Below the pieces are notes generated by a model. That model was not told where the DNA came from. It saw only the letters and a list, made by a program, of their open reading frames with translations, and did no database searches. Below are positions 32,009 to 41,258 of a DNA stretch of 64,000 bases, one piece after another. A program made the translations under genes and the position numbers. The stretch is from contig NZ_LRQV01000006.1 of NCBI RefSeq assembly GCF_001567585.1, positions 41,611 through 105,610 on the forward strand, written 5' to 3'. This DNA comes from Micromonospora rosaria (GTDB lineage Bacteria > Actinomycetota > Actinomycetes > Mycobacteriales > Micromonosporaceae). Numbering within the stretch: the first letter of the stretch is position 1; every line of letters starts with the position of its first letter.

Positions 32009-33829
32009 TCAGACGTCACGCGGCCCCGCCGGGATGCCCGGCAGCCGGACGGTGAACAGGGTGCCCTCGCCCAGGGTGCTCTGCACGTCGATGGTGCCGC
32101 CGTGCGCCCTGACCAGGTGCTGGGTGATCGCCAGCCCCAGGCCGCTGCCACCGGTCGCGCGGGTACGCGACCCGTCCGCCCGCCAGAACCGGTCGAAGAT
32201 CTTCGGCAGGTGCTCGGCCGCGATGCCCACCCCGGTGTCCCGTACGGTGATCGTGGTGTCCCGCGCGGTGACGGTGACCGATCCGCCGGGCGGGGTGTAC
32301 CGGACCGCGTTCGAGACCAGGTTGCCCACGATCTGCCGCAGCCGTACCGCGTCGGCCGGCAGCACGGGGTCGTCGTGGATCTGCATGGTCAGCGCGACGC
32401 CGGCCGTCTGCGCCGTGCCCCGGTGGCTGTCCACCACCTGCGTGAGCACGTCCCGCAGGTACGTCGGCTCGGGGTGGATCCGCAGCGTGCCCGCGTCCGC
32501 GGCGGCCAGGTCGGCGAGGTCGTCGATGATGTGCTGGAGCAGCACCGCCTCCTCGTGCAGCAGGCCGAGCAGGTGCGCGTCGGTCGGCGCGAGATCGTCC
32601 TGGGCCGCCTCCAGCCAACTGCGGATGTTGGTCAGTGGGGTACGCAGTTCGTGCGCGACGTCGCTGACCATGGCTCGTCGCTGTGCCTCGGCGCGGTCCC
32701 GACGGTGGATCGAGTCGTTCAGCGCCCGGGCCAGCCGTCCGATCTCGTCCGGCGCGGACACCGGGGCCGGTCGCTGCCGGTCGACGGCGTCGGTGAGCGC
32801 CCGCAACGGGCGGACCAGCCGGCGGCCGACCAGCACCGTGACGATGATGGTGGCGACCAGCACCGCGCCGGTCACCGTGACGATGCGGACGGTGTTCTCA
32901 CCGGACAGGCTGAACTTGGTCTGGTCCGCGCCGCTGCCCGGCGCGGTGATGAACAGCAGCACGGCCGGGGCCACGTACGGCTGGAGCATGCTCCGCCGCG
33001 ACTTCTCCACACACTCGCTGATCCGGGCCGCGTAGTCCGCGTCCACGTCGACCCGGAAGACCTCCTGCGGAGCGGGGCGGGCGCTGCGCTCGTCGACCCA
33101 GGTGTTGGTCAGGTACGCGCTGAAGTCGGGCAGGACCTCGATGCCCTCCTCCTCGGTGTCCAGGTCGAGGCAGCTCTCCGTCAGCCGGCCCAGCGACCGT
33201 AGCGCCTTCTCCTCGGCGCCACGGGCCGGCAGCGGCTTCGCACCGCATCCACCGGCCGCCCCGCGCGGATCCGGCGTGGTCAACACCACGACGAACCGTC
33301 CGTCGGGCTGCCATTCGATCCGCCCGTCCAGCCGGCTCCGCCGCAGGCACGTCAACTGTTCCTCGGCACTCGCGCGCAGCTCGTCGCGGACGCCGGACGC
33401 CACCCGGAACGGCCCGACCGCCCGGCGGTCGATCCGGTCGGTGCCGCCGGTGAGGCCGAGATCCAGGTTCAGCGGATCGACCACGGCGGCCGGACGGGCG
33501 GAGTGCAGCGAGGGACCGTCGAGCGTGTCGGCGACGACCGTCCGGTCGTCGGTCATCAGCGTGATCCGTCGGTCCAGCTTGGCCGCCTGCTGCTCGATGA
33601 GCGGCGACACGCCGGACCAGTCCGGGTGGGTGGCCGCGTACTCGATCAGGATCTCGTAGACCCTGGTGTTCTCGGCGAGCGAGCGGCCCTGTTCCTGACT
33701 GATCGCCCGGGTCGCGGTCCGGGTGGCGAGCCATGCGGTGGACGTGATCGCGGCGATCGCCACCAGCACCGAGGTGACCAGTAACCGGGTCACCAGACTG
33801 TGCCGGATCGGCACCCGCCGGGTGCTCAC
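32009..33829 (-). CDS. sensor histidine kinase
   Basis: A 606-residue membrane kinase. The layout is TM1 about residues 14-36, a 265-residue extracellular sensor domain with several Cys, TM2 about 300-325 (VRIVTVTGAVLVATIIVTVL), HAMP, then a phospho-acceptor His in VSDVAHELRTPLTNIRSW near residue 393. The ATPase has its N-box NLVSNAVRYTPPGG, DTGVGI and GSGLGLAI. GTG start overlaps the regulator's stop (GTGA). With that regulator it probably controls the divergent export module; the extracellular ligand is unknown. Confidence 0.92.
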   Translation of the reverse strand: MSTRRVPIRHSLVTRLLVTSVLVAIAAITSTAWLATRTATRAISQEQGRSLAENTRVYEILIEYAATHPDWSGVSPLIEQQAAKLDRRITLMTDDRTVVADTLDGPSLHSARPAAVVDPLNLDLGLTGGTDRIDRRAVGPFRVASGVRDELRASAEEQLTCLRRSRLDGRIEWQPDGRFVVVLTTPDPRGAAGGCGAKPLPARGAEEKALRSLGRLTESCLDLDTEEEGIEVLPDFSAYLTNTWVDERSARPAPQEVFRVDVDADYAARISECVEKSRRSMLQPYVAPAVLLFITAPGSGADQTKFSLSGENTVRIVTVTGAVLVATIIVTVLVGRRLVRPLRALTDAVDRQRPAPVSAPDEIGRLARALNDSIHRRDRAEAQRRAMVSDVAHELRTPLTNIRSWLEAAQDDLAPTDAHLLGLLHEEAVLLQHIIDDLADLAAADAGTLRIHPEPTYLRDVLTQVVDSHRGTAQTAGVALTMQIHDDPVLPADAVRLRQIVGNLVSNAVRYTPPGGSVTVTARDTTITVRDTGVGIAAEHLPKIFDRFWRADGSRTRATGGSGLGLAITQHLVRAHGGTIDVQSTLGEGTLFTVRLPGIPAGPRDV

Positions 33830-34533
33830 CGGGCTGTCGCCGGACCGCCGGCCAGCTTGTAGCCGACCCCGAAGACGGTCACCAACCAGGCCGGCCGCTG
33901 CGGATCGCGCTCCACCTTGCGGCGCAGGTTCATCACGTGGACGTCGATGGTCCGCTCGGTCGAGCTGCGGTCGACACCACGGGTGTGGTGCAGCAGTTGA
34001 CCTCGGGTGAAGACCCGGTTCGGCTGCTTCACCATCGCCGCCAGGATGGCGAACTCGCCCCGGGTGCAGGCGACCGGGACGCCGTCCACGGTCACCTGGT
34101 GCGCGGACGGGTCGACCTCGATCGGCCCGACCCGCAGCAGCCCCGTCCCGGCGGACGGCGGCGTGCCGGGTCTCGCCCGCCGCAGCAGGGTACGGACCCG
34201 GGCCATCAGCTCCCGTGGGCTGTACGGCTTGGTCAGGTAGTCGTCGGCGCCCAGGTCCAGTCCGGTCAGCAGGTCGTCCTCGGCGGACCGGGCGGTCAGC
34301 ATCAACACCAGCACGTCGGACTCCCCGCGCAGGGTCCGACACACCTGGAGGCCGTCCAGCTCCGGCATCATCACGTCCAGCACCAGCAGGTCGGGGCGGA
34401 GCCGGCGGGCCGTGTCCAGCGCCGCCCGGCCGTCGTGCACCACCACGGCCTCGTGGCCCTCGGCGGTCAGATAGCGGCGTACCACTTCGGCCTGGCGAGG
34501 ATCGTCGTCGGCGACCAGCACCTGTGCGCACAT
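33826..34533 (-). CDS. OmpR/PhoB-type response regulator
   Basis: A 235-residue regulator: receiver domain with acidic pocket VLVADDD, phospho-acceptor Asp53 (LLVLDVMMPELDG), Thr in MLTARS and Lys in YLTKPYSP. The winged-helix output domain includes GEFAILAAMVKQPNRVFTRG and TIDVHVMNLRRKVE. ATG start. It is transcribed away from the efflux-like operon 90 bases to the right, the typical layout for a system that switches its neighbouring transporter on. Confidence 0.92.
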   Translation of the reverse strand: MCAQVLVADDDPRQAEVVRRYLTAEGHEAVVVHDGRAALDTARRLRPDLLVLDVMMPELDGLQVCRTLRGESDVLVLMLTARSAEDDLLTGLDLGADDYLTKPYSPRELMARVRTLLRRARPGTPPSAGTGLLRVGPIEVDPSAHQVTVDGVPVACTRGEFAILAAMVKQPNRVFTRGQLLHHTRGVDRSSTERTIDVHVMNLRRKVERDPQRPAWLVTVFGVGYKLAGGPATAR

Positions 34534-34582
34534 GGCGGCGATGATAGGTCCGGCCCCCCGCCGGCAGGGCTTTGGCGGCGAT

Positions 34583-34593
34583 ACCTGACAGGT
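34583..34593. promoter_or_regulatory. palindrome in the regulator/export-module intergenic region
   Basis: ACCTGACAGGT is a perfect 5+1+5 inverted repeat in the 90-base divergent gap, about 30 bases before the adaptor gene's start. It is the best candidate site for the response regulator, although OmpR-type proteins more often use direct repeats. Confidence 0.4.
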
Positions 34594-34623
34594 TCCTAAC
34601 GACCGCTGGACACGCTCGTCGGC

Positions 34624-35844
34624 ATGGATCCGAAGCATGACGCCCCGACCGAGTTCATTCCGCGGGTACCCGATCCGCCGGTACGGCGACGCGGTACGCG
34701 GTGGCTCGCCGTGGCGCTCGTGGTGGCGGTGCTGACGGTGGGCTCCGGGATCGTGGCGACCCGGCACTGGGCCGACGCCCGGCCGGTGGCGGGAGACCCG
34801 GAGGTCGTCGCGACCACGCCGATCGTGCGCCGCGACCTGTCGACCACCAGGACGCTGCCCGGCAGCATCGGGTACGGCCCGGCGCGCCCGCTGGCCGGGC
34901 ACCTGGCGGCGACGGTGACCTGGTTGCCGCGAGCCGGCACCACCGTGAAACGGGGTGGGCAACTGTTCCGGGCCGACGACCGGCCGGTGGTGCTGTTCTA
35001 CGGGAGCATCCCGATGTACCGGGACATCGCCGGGCCGAACCTGGTCGGCCGGGACGTCCGGGTGGTCGCGGACAATCTCCGCGCGCTTGGCTACCCGGTC
35101 GGCCGGCAGCCGTCGCCCGGCGAGCGGGTGACGCCGCGGTCGCCGGCCCGCAACTCCACCGACGGTGACGACCGCGCGACCGGCGCGGCAGGGGCCGCCG
35201 CGGCACCGCACCGGGTACGCAGCGGCGAGGGAGTCCTCACGCCGGCCCTGGTCGTGGCGATCAAACGCTGGCAGACCGATCTCGGTGTGCCGGCCACCGG
35301 CACGATCCCGGTGGGACACGTCGAGGTCGCAAGCGGGGCGGTCCGGGTGGACGCGGTGACCGGACAACCCGGTGACCCGGCGGAGACGCCGCTGATGTCG
35401 GTGACCTCGGTCCGCAAGGTGATCACGGTCGGTGCCGAACTCACCGACGCCGCCTCGATCAAGCGAGGGGACCGGGTCGAGGTCGGCCTGCCCGACGACC
35501 GGAAGGTCCCCGCCCGGGTCGTCTCCGTCGGCCGTGATCTCGTCGTGAGCGACAGCGGCATCGCGAGCGGCCCACCTCTGCTGACCGTGACGGTGGCCGT
35601 CGACAAGCCGCAGGCCATCGCCGATCTCGACTCCGGTGAGGTGCAGGTGCACGTCACCGGGCGTACCGCCGTCGACGTGCTGGTCGCACCGGTCGAGGCG
35701 CTGGTGGCGCTCCGCGAGGGCGGCTACGCGGTGCAGGCGCCCGGCGGGCTGGTCGCGGTCCGCACCGGGATGTTCGCCGACGGCTGGGTCGAGATCACCG
35801 GCGACGGGCTGACCGAGGGCACCGAGGTGGTGGTACCCGCGTGA
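34624..35844 (+). CDS. MacA-like adaptor with peptidoglycan-binding domain
   Basis: A 406-residue protein: cytoplasmic N-terminus, one TM about residues 27-45 ([20 protein letters not shown]), then an extracytoplasmic part with a barrel-sandwich/lipoyl-like region ([20 protein letters not shown]). A peptidoglycan-binding-1-like segment is split around a linker ([14 protein letters not shown] and [20 protein letters not shown]), and a beta-barrel C-terminal domain ends it. It overlaps the ABC gene by 4 bases and would link the permease to the cell wall. Confidence 0.85.
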   Translation: MDPKHDAPTEFIPRVPDPPVRRRGTRWLAVALVVAVLTVGSGIVATRHWADARPVAGDPEVVATTPIVRRDLSTTRTLPGSIGYGPARPLAGHLAATVTWLPRAGTTVKRGGQLFRADDRPVVLFYGSIPMYRDIAGPNLVGRDVRVVADNLRALGYPVGRQPSPGERVTPRSPARNSTDGDDRATGAAGAAAAPHRVRSGEGVLTPALVVAIKRWQTDLGVPATGTIPVGHVEVASGAVRVDAVTGQPGDPAETPLMSVTSVRKVITVGAELTDAASIKRGDRVEVGLPDDRKVPARVVSVGRDLVVSDSGIASGPPLLTVTVAVDKPQAIADLDSGEVQVHVTGRTAVDVLVAPVEALVALREGGYAVQAPGGLVAVRTGMFADGWVEITGDGLTEGTEVVVPA

Positions 35845-36557
35845 CCGGCCCCGTGCTCTCGGTGCGCCACGCCTCCATGGTCTACCCCGGCGGGGTCACC
35901 GCGCTGTCCGACGTGAGCCTGGACGTCGCCGCCGGGGAGCTGGTCGCCGTCGTCGGACCGTCCGGGTCGGGCAAGTCGACCCTGCTCAACATCATCGGCA
36001 CGGTGGACCGTCCCACCTCCGGCACCGTCCACATCGCCGGCCAGGACGTCGCGACGCTCGGGGACCGGCGGCTGTCGGCGCTACGGGCCAGGGAGATCGG
36101 CTTCGTCTTCCAACAGTTCCACCTCGCCGACGGGCTCAGCGCCGTCGACAACGTCGCCACCGGTCTGCTCTACGCCGGGGTGCCGCGACGGCAGCGGCGC
36201 GACCACGCCCTGCGCGCCCTGGCCCGGGTCGGCCTCGGGCACCGCACCGGCCACCGCCCGGGGCAGTTGTCCGGTGGCGAGAAGCAGCGCGTCGCGATCG
36301 CCCGCGCCCTGGCCAACCGGCCGTCGCTGGTCCTGGCCGACGAACCCACCGGCGCGCTCGACACCGCCACCGGACAGTCCGTGCTGCGGCTGCTGCGCCG
36401 GCTCAACGAGGAAGGCACCACCATCGTGCTGATCACCCATGACCGCGGCATCGCCGCGGCACTGCCCCGGCAGATCGAGATCCGCGACGGGCGGCTGATC
36501 CGCGACGACACGCTGTCATCGGCCGTCCCGGCCCACGACGGGGCGTCGGGGCGGTGA
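35841..36557 (+). CDS. MacB/LolD-type ABC transporter ATPase
   Basis: A 238-residue ATPase with Walker [10 protein letters not shown] (about residues 38-46), Q-loop VFQQFHL, signature [15 protein letters not shown], Walker [13 protein letters not shown] and the H-switch LITHD. The family energises mechanotransmission-type permeases that export peptides, antibiotics or lipoproteins. It is coupled by 4-base overlaps to adaptor and permease. Confidence 0.95.
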   Translation: MTGPVLSVRHASMVYPGGVTALSDVSLDVAAGELVAVVGPSGSGKSTLLNIIGTVDRPTSGTVHIAGQDVATLGDRRLSALRAREIGFVFQQFHLADGLSAVDNVATGLLYAGVPRRQRRDHALRALARVGLGHRTGHRPGQLSGGEKQRVAIARALANRPSLVLADEPTGALDTATGQSVLRLLRRLNEEGTTIVLITHDRGIAAALPRQIEIRDGRLIRDDTLSSAVPAHDGASGR

Positions 36558-37771
36558 CCGCGCCGATCGACCGGGCCCCACGGCCGACCCGGCTGGCCGT
36601 ACCGGACCTGCTCGCGCTCGGGCTGACCGGCCTGCGGGCCCGCCCGCTGCGGGCGGTGCTGTCGGCACTGGGCATCGCGATCGGCATCGCCACGATGATC
36701 GTGGTCACCGGTATCCCGGCCGCCGGCCAGGCCGCGCTGCTGACCGAGTTGACCGCGCTCGGCACGAACTCCCTCCAGGCGATGGCGGCACCGGACCGCG
36801 ACCCACCGACCAGGCTGCCGGAGTCGGCGGTGGGGATGGTGCGGCGGATCGGCCCGGTCACGGCGGTCAGCGCGGTGGGCAACACCCGCACCGTGGTACG
36901 CCGCAACGACCACCTCGATCCCACGGACGGCTCCGGCCTCACCGTGCTCGCCAGCCACCTGGACCTGTTACCCACCATCAACGCGCGGATCCGCGTCGGT
37001 AGCTGGCTGAACCCGGCCACGGCGGACTTCCCCACCGTCGTCCTCGGTTCCGTGGCCGCCACCCGGCTCGGCATCGCCGACCTGCCCGCCGGACAGCCCG
37101 CACCCCAGGTGACGATCGCGGACCGCCGGTTCACCGTGATCGGCATCCTGGCCGAGACCCCGCTGTCCCCGGACATCGACCGGTCGGTGCTGGTCGGCTG
37201 GCCGGCCGCCCGCAGCGAGTTGCGGTTCGACGGCCATCCGACGGTGATCTACATCCGCTGCGAGGAGTCGCAACTGGAGGCGGTACGCGGTGTGCTGGCG
37301 GAGACGATCTTTCCGGAGCGCCCCGGCCAGGTGGTGGTGAGCCGTCCCTCCGACGCGTTGGCCGCGAAGCGGGCCACCGAGGGCAACTTCTCCGTACTCT
37401 TCCTGGCGCTGGCGGCGGTCGCCCTGCTCGTCGGTGGCATCGGGGTGGCCAACACGATGATCGTCTCGGTCCTGGAGCGGCGCGCCGAGATCGGCCTGCG
37501 GCGGGCGCTCGGGGCGACCCGTGGACAGATCCGGGGCCAGTTCCTGACCGAGTCGACGGTGCTGGCGGCACTCGGCGGTCTGGTCGGTACGGCGGTGGGA
37601 CTGCTCGCCACCGTCGGGTACGCGGCCTGGCAGGGGTGGCCGCTGGTGCTGCCCGGCCAGGCGGCGGTCCTCGGGGTCGGCGGGGCCGTGCTGATCGGGG
37701 TGCTCGCCGGCGTCTATCCCTGCGTCCGCGCGGCCCGGCTGCCCCCGACCCAGGCCCTCGCCGCCGCCTGA
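36554..37771 (+). CDS. MacB/FtsX-type ABC permease
   Basis: A 405-residue permease with TM1 near residues 35-60 ([20 protein letters not shown]), a large extracellular MacB periplasmic-core-like domain (about 60-270) and three C-terminal TMs with the FtsX signature [20 protein letters not shown], then [20 protein letters not shown]. This completes the adaptor-ATPase-permease module. It most likely moves an amphipathic antibiotic or peptide; the divergent two-component system supports an envelope-stress or drug-response role. Confidence 0.93.
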   Translation: MTAPIDRAPRPTRLAVPDLLALGLTGLRARPLRAVLSALGIAIGIATMIVVTGIPAAGQAALLTELTALGTNSLQAMAAPDRDPPTRLPESAVGMVRRIGPVTAVSAVGNTRTVVRRNDHLDPTDGSGLTVLASHLDLLPTINARIRVGSWLNPATADFPTVVLGSVAATRLGIADLPAGQPAPQVTIADRRFTVIGILAETPLSPDIDRSVLVGWPAARSELRFDGHPTVIYIRCEESQLEAVRGVLAETIFPERPGQVVVSRPSDALAAKRATEGNFSVLFLALAAVALLVGGIGVANTMIVSVLERRAEIGLRRALGATRGQIRGQFLTESTVLAALGGLVGTAVGLLATVGYAAWQGWPLVLPGQAAVLGVGGAVLIGVLAGVYPCVRAARLPPTQALAAA

Positions 37772-37804
37772 CCCCGCCGTCGGCGGAGTTCAGGACACGA
37801 AAGC

Positions 37805-37834
37805 GCGCGGCGGCCGGTCCTCCGGCCGCCGCGC
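37805..37834 (+). terminator. terminator of the export operon
   Basis: Perfect 13-bp stem GCGCGGCGGCCGG/CCGGCCGCCGCGC with a four-base loop, 34 bases after the permease stop. No U-run, as is usual for actinobacterial intrinsic terminators. Confidence 0.75.
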
Positions 37835-37844
37835 CCCGATGTTT

Positions 37845-37890
37845 GGAAGGGCCCCTTCCTCTACCCCAGGCGTTAACAAGGGGCCCTTCC
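37845..37890. repeat. GGAAGGGCCCCTT inverted-repeat element
   Basis: GGAAGGGCCCCTT (37845-37857) and its exact reverse complement AAGGGGCCCTTCC (37878-37890) face each other across 20 bases containing GTTAAC. Each arm is itself almost palindromic. I associate this sequence with intergenic repeats common in Micromonospora genomes; here it lies between convergent genes and may also terminate transcription. Confidence 0.6.
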
Positions 37891-37919
37891 TTACCTTTCG
37901 CCGCGCTCGGCGGTCACCG

Positions 37920-38501
37920 TCATTTCGACGCGGCGGCCACCTTGCGCTCGCACTCGGGCGCGAGATCCAGGCCCATGCTGATCGAGCGGGAGTCGTTCCC
38001 GTCTCCGCCGAAGGCGATCGAGATGCCGTCCTCGGAGACCTCCACGTACCTGACGCCCCTGTCCTTCAGGCACTTCACCACGCCGAGCGCGAAGTCCCGG
38101 GCCTCCGGGTTGGCCGGGTCCTTCTCCCACGGCGGCAGCGGATAGAACCTCGGCTCACAGATCCGGTTCGCCGCCTCGAACGCCTCCGTCTCCTTGGCGT
38201 CGGCCGGCCCCCCTGGGCGCCCTGGACCGCCTCCGGCCAACTTCTCCGGGACACCCTGCTGCTTCAGGCACCTGCGGTACGGCCCGAGCAACGCCTCGTA
38301 CTCCTCCGGCGTGGTGTCGAGCCGCTCGCGCGGACGCTCCTCCTTCGGCTGCGCCGAACCGGTCCGCTCCGGCTCGGGAGTGGCCAACGAGGCCACCTGT
38401 CCGGCGCCCTCGTCCGCCTTCTTCCCGTCATCCGTCGACCCACAGGCCGACAACGCGATCAGCATGACGGCGCCCATCCACAGCGTCCGGCTCCTGCGCA
38501 T
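37920..38501 (-). CDS. secreted lipoprotein of unknown function
   Basis: A 193-residue protein from the ATG that has AAGGGG seven bases ahead; a GTG six bases earlier lacks spacing. The lipoprotein signal peptide RRSRTLWMGAVMLIALSACG ends in lipobox LSAC, so it would be lipid-anchored outside the membrane. The mature part has an acidic linker, then two similar helical stretches with RRCLKQQGVPE and VKCLKDRGVRY. It sits beside the export operon, convergent to it. No enzyme motif is seen. Confidence 0.75.
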   Translation of the reverse strand: MRRSRTLWMGAVMLIALSACGSTDDGKKADEGAGQVASLATPEPERTGSAQPKEERPRERLDTTPEEYEALLGPYRRCLKQQGVPEKLAGGGPGRPGGPADAKETEAFEAANRICEPRFYPLPPWEKDPANPEARDFALGVVKCLKDRGVRYVEVSEDGISIAFGGDGNDSRSISMGLDLAPECERKVAAASK

Positions 38502-38617
38502 GACCACGCCCCTTCGTCCGATCGGTCCGGGACGGTCCCGGCCCGCTGCGGCCGGCTCTCGGCCCGGCCGCAGCCAGCCTCCCGAGCGGACGTGAGGAAC
38601 ATGTCAGGTCGGTGCCG

Positions 38618-39229
38618 TCAGTGTCCGCCGAGGCCGGGAAGCACGCCCGATTCGAGCACGATGAAGGCGCCGATGAGCATGAAGACGCCGGGCACGATCC
38701 AGTGCCCGAACCTCTGCACCACCCCGATGATCTTCTCGTGGGAGCCGAGCCAGGAGCCCGCCAGGCACCAGACCGCCACCCCGACGGCGAACACCGCGAC
38801 CGTGACGAGGCTGTCGGCGAGGCCGATCGTGCGGAACATCGGCGTGTAGACGGAGATGTTGTCCGCCCCGTTGGCGATGGTCACCCCGCTCACCGAGACC
38901 AGCCCGGACGCCACGGCCACCGTGGGCAGCTCGTCCTCGCCGCGCGCCCGGATCGCGGCGACCAGGCCCCGCACGCCGAGGGCGAACGGGACCAGGCCGA
39001 GCAGCCCCACCCACCGGTCCGGCACCAGGGTCAGACCGAGGGCCGCCACCGCGGACACGGCGACCAGCAGGCCGATGCCGGCGTACTGACCGGTCCAGAT
39101 CTGCCACGGTCGGGGTCTGCCGGACGCCCTCGCGGACAGGAACAGGACGGTCAGCACGATGATGTCGTCGACGTTCGTGCCAGCGAACACCACGACCGCC
39201 GACCCGACCGTCCCGAACAGCTCTCCCAC
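38618..39229 (-). CDS. CadD-family cadmium-resistance-like transporter
   Basis: A 203-residue membrane protein with five or six TMs: SAVVVFAGTNVDDIIVLTVL (acidic pair in TM1, characteristic of CadD), IGLLVAVSAVAALGLTLVPD, VSGVTIANGADNISVYTPMF and VTVAVFAVGVAVWCLAG. The family exports or sequesters cadmium or similar cations. The GTG start looks leaderless: TACAGT lies eight bases upstream. A longer form (15 extra residues) is possible. It stands alone, divergent from the RCC1-like gene. Confidence 0.82.
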   Translation of the reverse strand: MGELFGTVGSAVVVFAGTNVDDIIVLTVLFLSARASGRPRPWQIWTGQYAGIGLLVAVSAVAALGLTLVPDRWVGLLGLVPFALGVRGLVAAIRARGEDELPTVAVASGLVSVSGVTIANGADNISVYTPMFRTIGLADSLVTVAVFAVGVAVWCLAGSWLGSHEKIIGVVQRFGHWIVPGVFMLIGAFIVLESGVLPGLGGH

Positions 39230-39435
39230 AGGCCAGCACTGTACGGACACCCGCACGACCACGGTTGCCGGCACGAGATCGTCTGCCTCGCCGGCACGCT
39301 GGTCGTGACGAGCCTCGACCTGGTCGCCACCTGGTCGCCCGCCGACTGCCGTGAGCGCGAGCCGAGCCGGTAAGGCCGTTCCGCCGCCGTACCGGCCCCG
39401 CTGGACCCGCCCAGGGGCGTGTCATCGGTGATGCT

Positions 39436-40299
39436 GTGCGGATGGGTCTTCCTGTCATCGCCGCCGGACGTCGGCACTCGGTGGGGCTGCGTGTCGACGG
39501 CACCGTGGTCGCGGCCGGCGCGGGGACGTCCGGGGAGTGTCGGGTCGGGGACTGGGTCCACGTGGTCGCCGTGGCGGCGGGCAGCGTGCATACGGCGTCG
39601 AATACCGGGCGGTCCCACAGCGTCGGCCTGCGCGCGGACGGGACCGTGGTGGCGACCGGCTGGAACGGTGACGGGCAGTGTGACGTCGCGTCCTGGCGCG
39701 ACGTGACCCTTGTCGCGGCGGGCTGGCGGCGCACCCTGGGGCTCGTCGGTGACGGCACCGTGCTGGCTGCGGGACGGCGTCGCGAGGGAGTAGCCGACGT
39801 CAGCCGGTGGCGGGAGGTCGTCGGCCTGGCCTGTGGCGACTGGCATTCGGTGGGCCTCCGCGCCGACGGGACCACCGTCGCGGTGGGCAACGGTCGCCGT
39901 GGGCAGTGCGCGGTCGACACGTGGCGGGACATCGCCGCCGTCGCTGCCGGGTACCTCCACACGGTCGGTCTCACCGACGACGGGCGCGTCCTCGCGGTCG
40001 GGGACCGATCGACGGGCGCCTGTGACGTCGGTGCCTGGCGGGACGTCGTGGCCGTGGCGGCGGGGAGCTACCACACCGTCGGCGTCACCGCGGCTGGCCG
40101 GGTCGTCGCCGTGGGCAGCAACGGTCTCGGCCAGTGCGACGTCGCCGACTGGCGCGGGATCGTCGCGGTGGCGGCAGGCTCCACCCACACGCTCGGACTG
40201 CGCGTGGACGGAACCGTTGCCGCCACCGGCGACAACGCACACGGCCAGTGCGAGGTGACTGGCTGGGACGCGATCCAGTCACCCGGCCACAGATCGTGA
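39436..40299 (+). CDS. RCC1-like seven-repeat propeller protein
   Basis: A 287-residue protein made almost entirely of seven repeats of about 38 residues. Each follows the pattern VAAG-x-x-HTVGL-x-x-DGTVVA-x-G, then GQCDV-x-x-WRDV. Seven copies would close a seven-bladed RCC1-type beta-propeller. Repeat two has a 9-10 residue insertion (SVHTASNTGRS), the only irregularity. No signal peptide, so cytoplasmic. Start GTG at 39436 or ATG at 39442. RCC1-like proteins usually bind proteins; the partner is unknown. It is convergent with a fascin-like gene. Confidence 0.85.
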   Translation: MRMGLPVIAAGRRHSVGLRVDGTVVAAGAGTSGECRVGDWVHVVAVAAGSVHTASNTGRSHSVGLRADGTVVATGWNGDGQCDVASWRDVTLVAAGWRRTLGLVGDGTVLAAGRRREGVADVSRWREVVGLACGDWHSVGLRADGTTVAVGNGRRGQCAVDTWRDIAAVAAGYLHTVGLTDDGRVLAVGDRSTGACDVGAWRDVVAVAAGSYHTVGVTAAGRVVAVGSNGLGQCDVADWRGIVAVAAGSTHTLGLRVDGTVAATGDNAHGQCEVTGWDAIQSPGHRS

Positions 40300-40402
40300 A
40301 AACGGCGGTGGGGGCCGCGACACGGGAGCCGACACATTGTCCCGCCCGGCGGTCGTGCGCGGGCTGGTTGATGACGGCAGATTTCCGTGTCGACGACAGG
40401 CG

Positions 40403-40909
40403 CTAGGCCACGTTGAGCAAGAACTTCTCGTGGCCCCCGCCGTTGGCGTTGAACTGGCAGTTGACGATCCCGCTGCCGCTGCCGGCGAAGGCCGTCACCC
40501 CGTGCGCGACCAGGCGCAGGTACACGTTCGGGAAGGTCGCCAACTCGAAGGAGAACGATCCGTCCGCCTGGGCGCGGAGCTTGTACTTCTCGTAGGGCCC
40601 CGCGCCGTACTGGCAGTTGACCGTCCCGCCGCCGGGCCCGGTGACGGTCACCCCGGTACCGTCCGCGCGCAGGTACACGTTCGGAAAGGTCGCCGACTCG
40701 AAGGAGAACAGCCCTTCCGGCTGGGCGCGGAGCAGGTACTTCTCGTGGGTTCCGACGCCGTACTGACAGTTGACCGTTCCGCTGCCGGAGTCGGTGGAGG
40801 TCGTCACCCCGAAGCCGTCCAGGCGGAGGTAAACGTTCGGAAAAGCCGTCGACAGGATGGTGATCGGAGTGTCCCCGAGTGCCGCGAAATCCGCCGTCGA
40901 CAACGGCAT
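40403..40909 (-). CDS. fascin-like beta-trefoil protein
   Basis: A 168-residue product from ATG with GAGGTG five bases upstream. Three repeats of about 50 residues each contain FPNVYLR-x-DG, a G-V-T strand, G-S-G-x-VNCQYG and HEKYLLRAQ. This matches the fascin/actin-crosslinking-like beta-trefoil fold, one repeat per lobe. No signal peptide and no enzymatic motif; carbohydrate or protein binding is the usual role. Longer upstream starts lack a ribosome site. Confidence 0.82.
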   Translation of the reverse strand: MPLSTADFAALGDTPITILSTAFPNVYLRLDGFGVTTSTDSGSGTVNCQYGVGTHEKYLLRAQPEGLFSFESATFPNVYLRADGTGVTVTGPGGGTVNCQYGAGPYEKYKLRAQADGSFSFELATFPNVYLRLVAHGVTAFAGSGSGIVNCQFNANGGGHEKFLLNVA

Positions 40910-41258
40910 GGTGCACCTCTTTCTCCTCTGTGGAATCACCACGATATCCGGATCGCCGTCGATAGATAAGTTCCGGTGCTTGGCGCGTGCCGGGGGTAAG
41001 GACAATAGCGGGCGGAAGCAGCGGAACCGGAACTGTCGCGGTGCCGGGATTCCCATGCGCGGCAGGGGGGCCGGAGTCGCCGGAACCCGTTGGGTGGGCC
41101 CGGATCAGGCAGAATCGCCGAGTCGTTAGTCAGGTGGCCTCACGACGCCGGGAATGAAGGAAAATGATTCATCCCGTGGCGCGCCGAGAATCGTATGGAT
41201 GACTGCATTGTTGACACCGGAGGGCACTGGTGGGAAAGGGGACGTGTCGTGGCGCGGG
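40910..41258. other. 349-base intergenic region
   Basis: Holds the leader of the fascin-like gene on one side and the tail of the oxidoreductase gene on the other. It is AT-richer than the surroundings (for example GGAAAATGATTCATC). No gene, clear promoter or terminator was seen. Confidence 0.5.
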
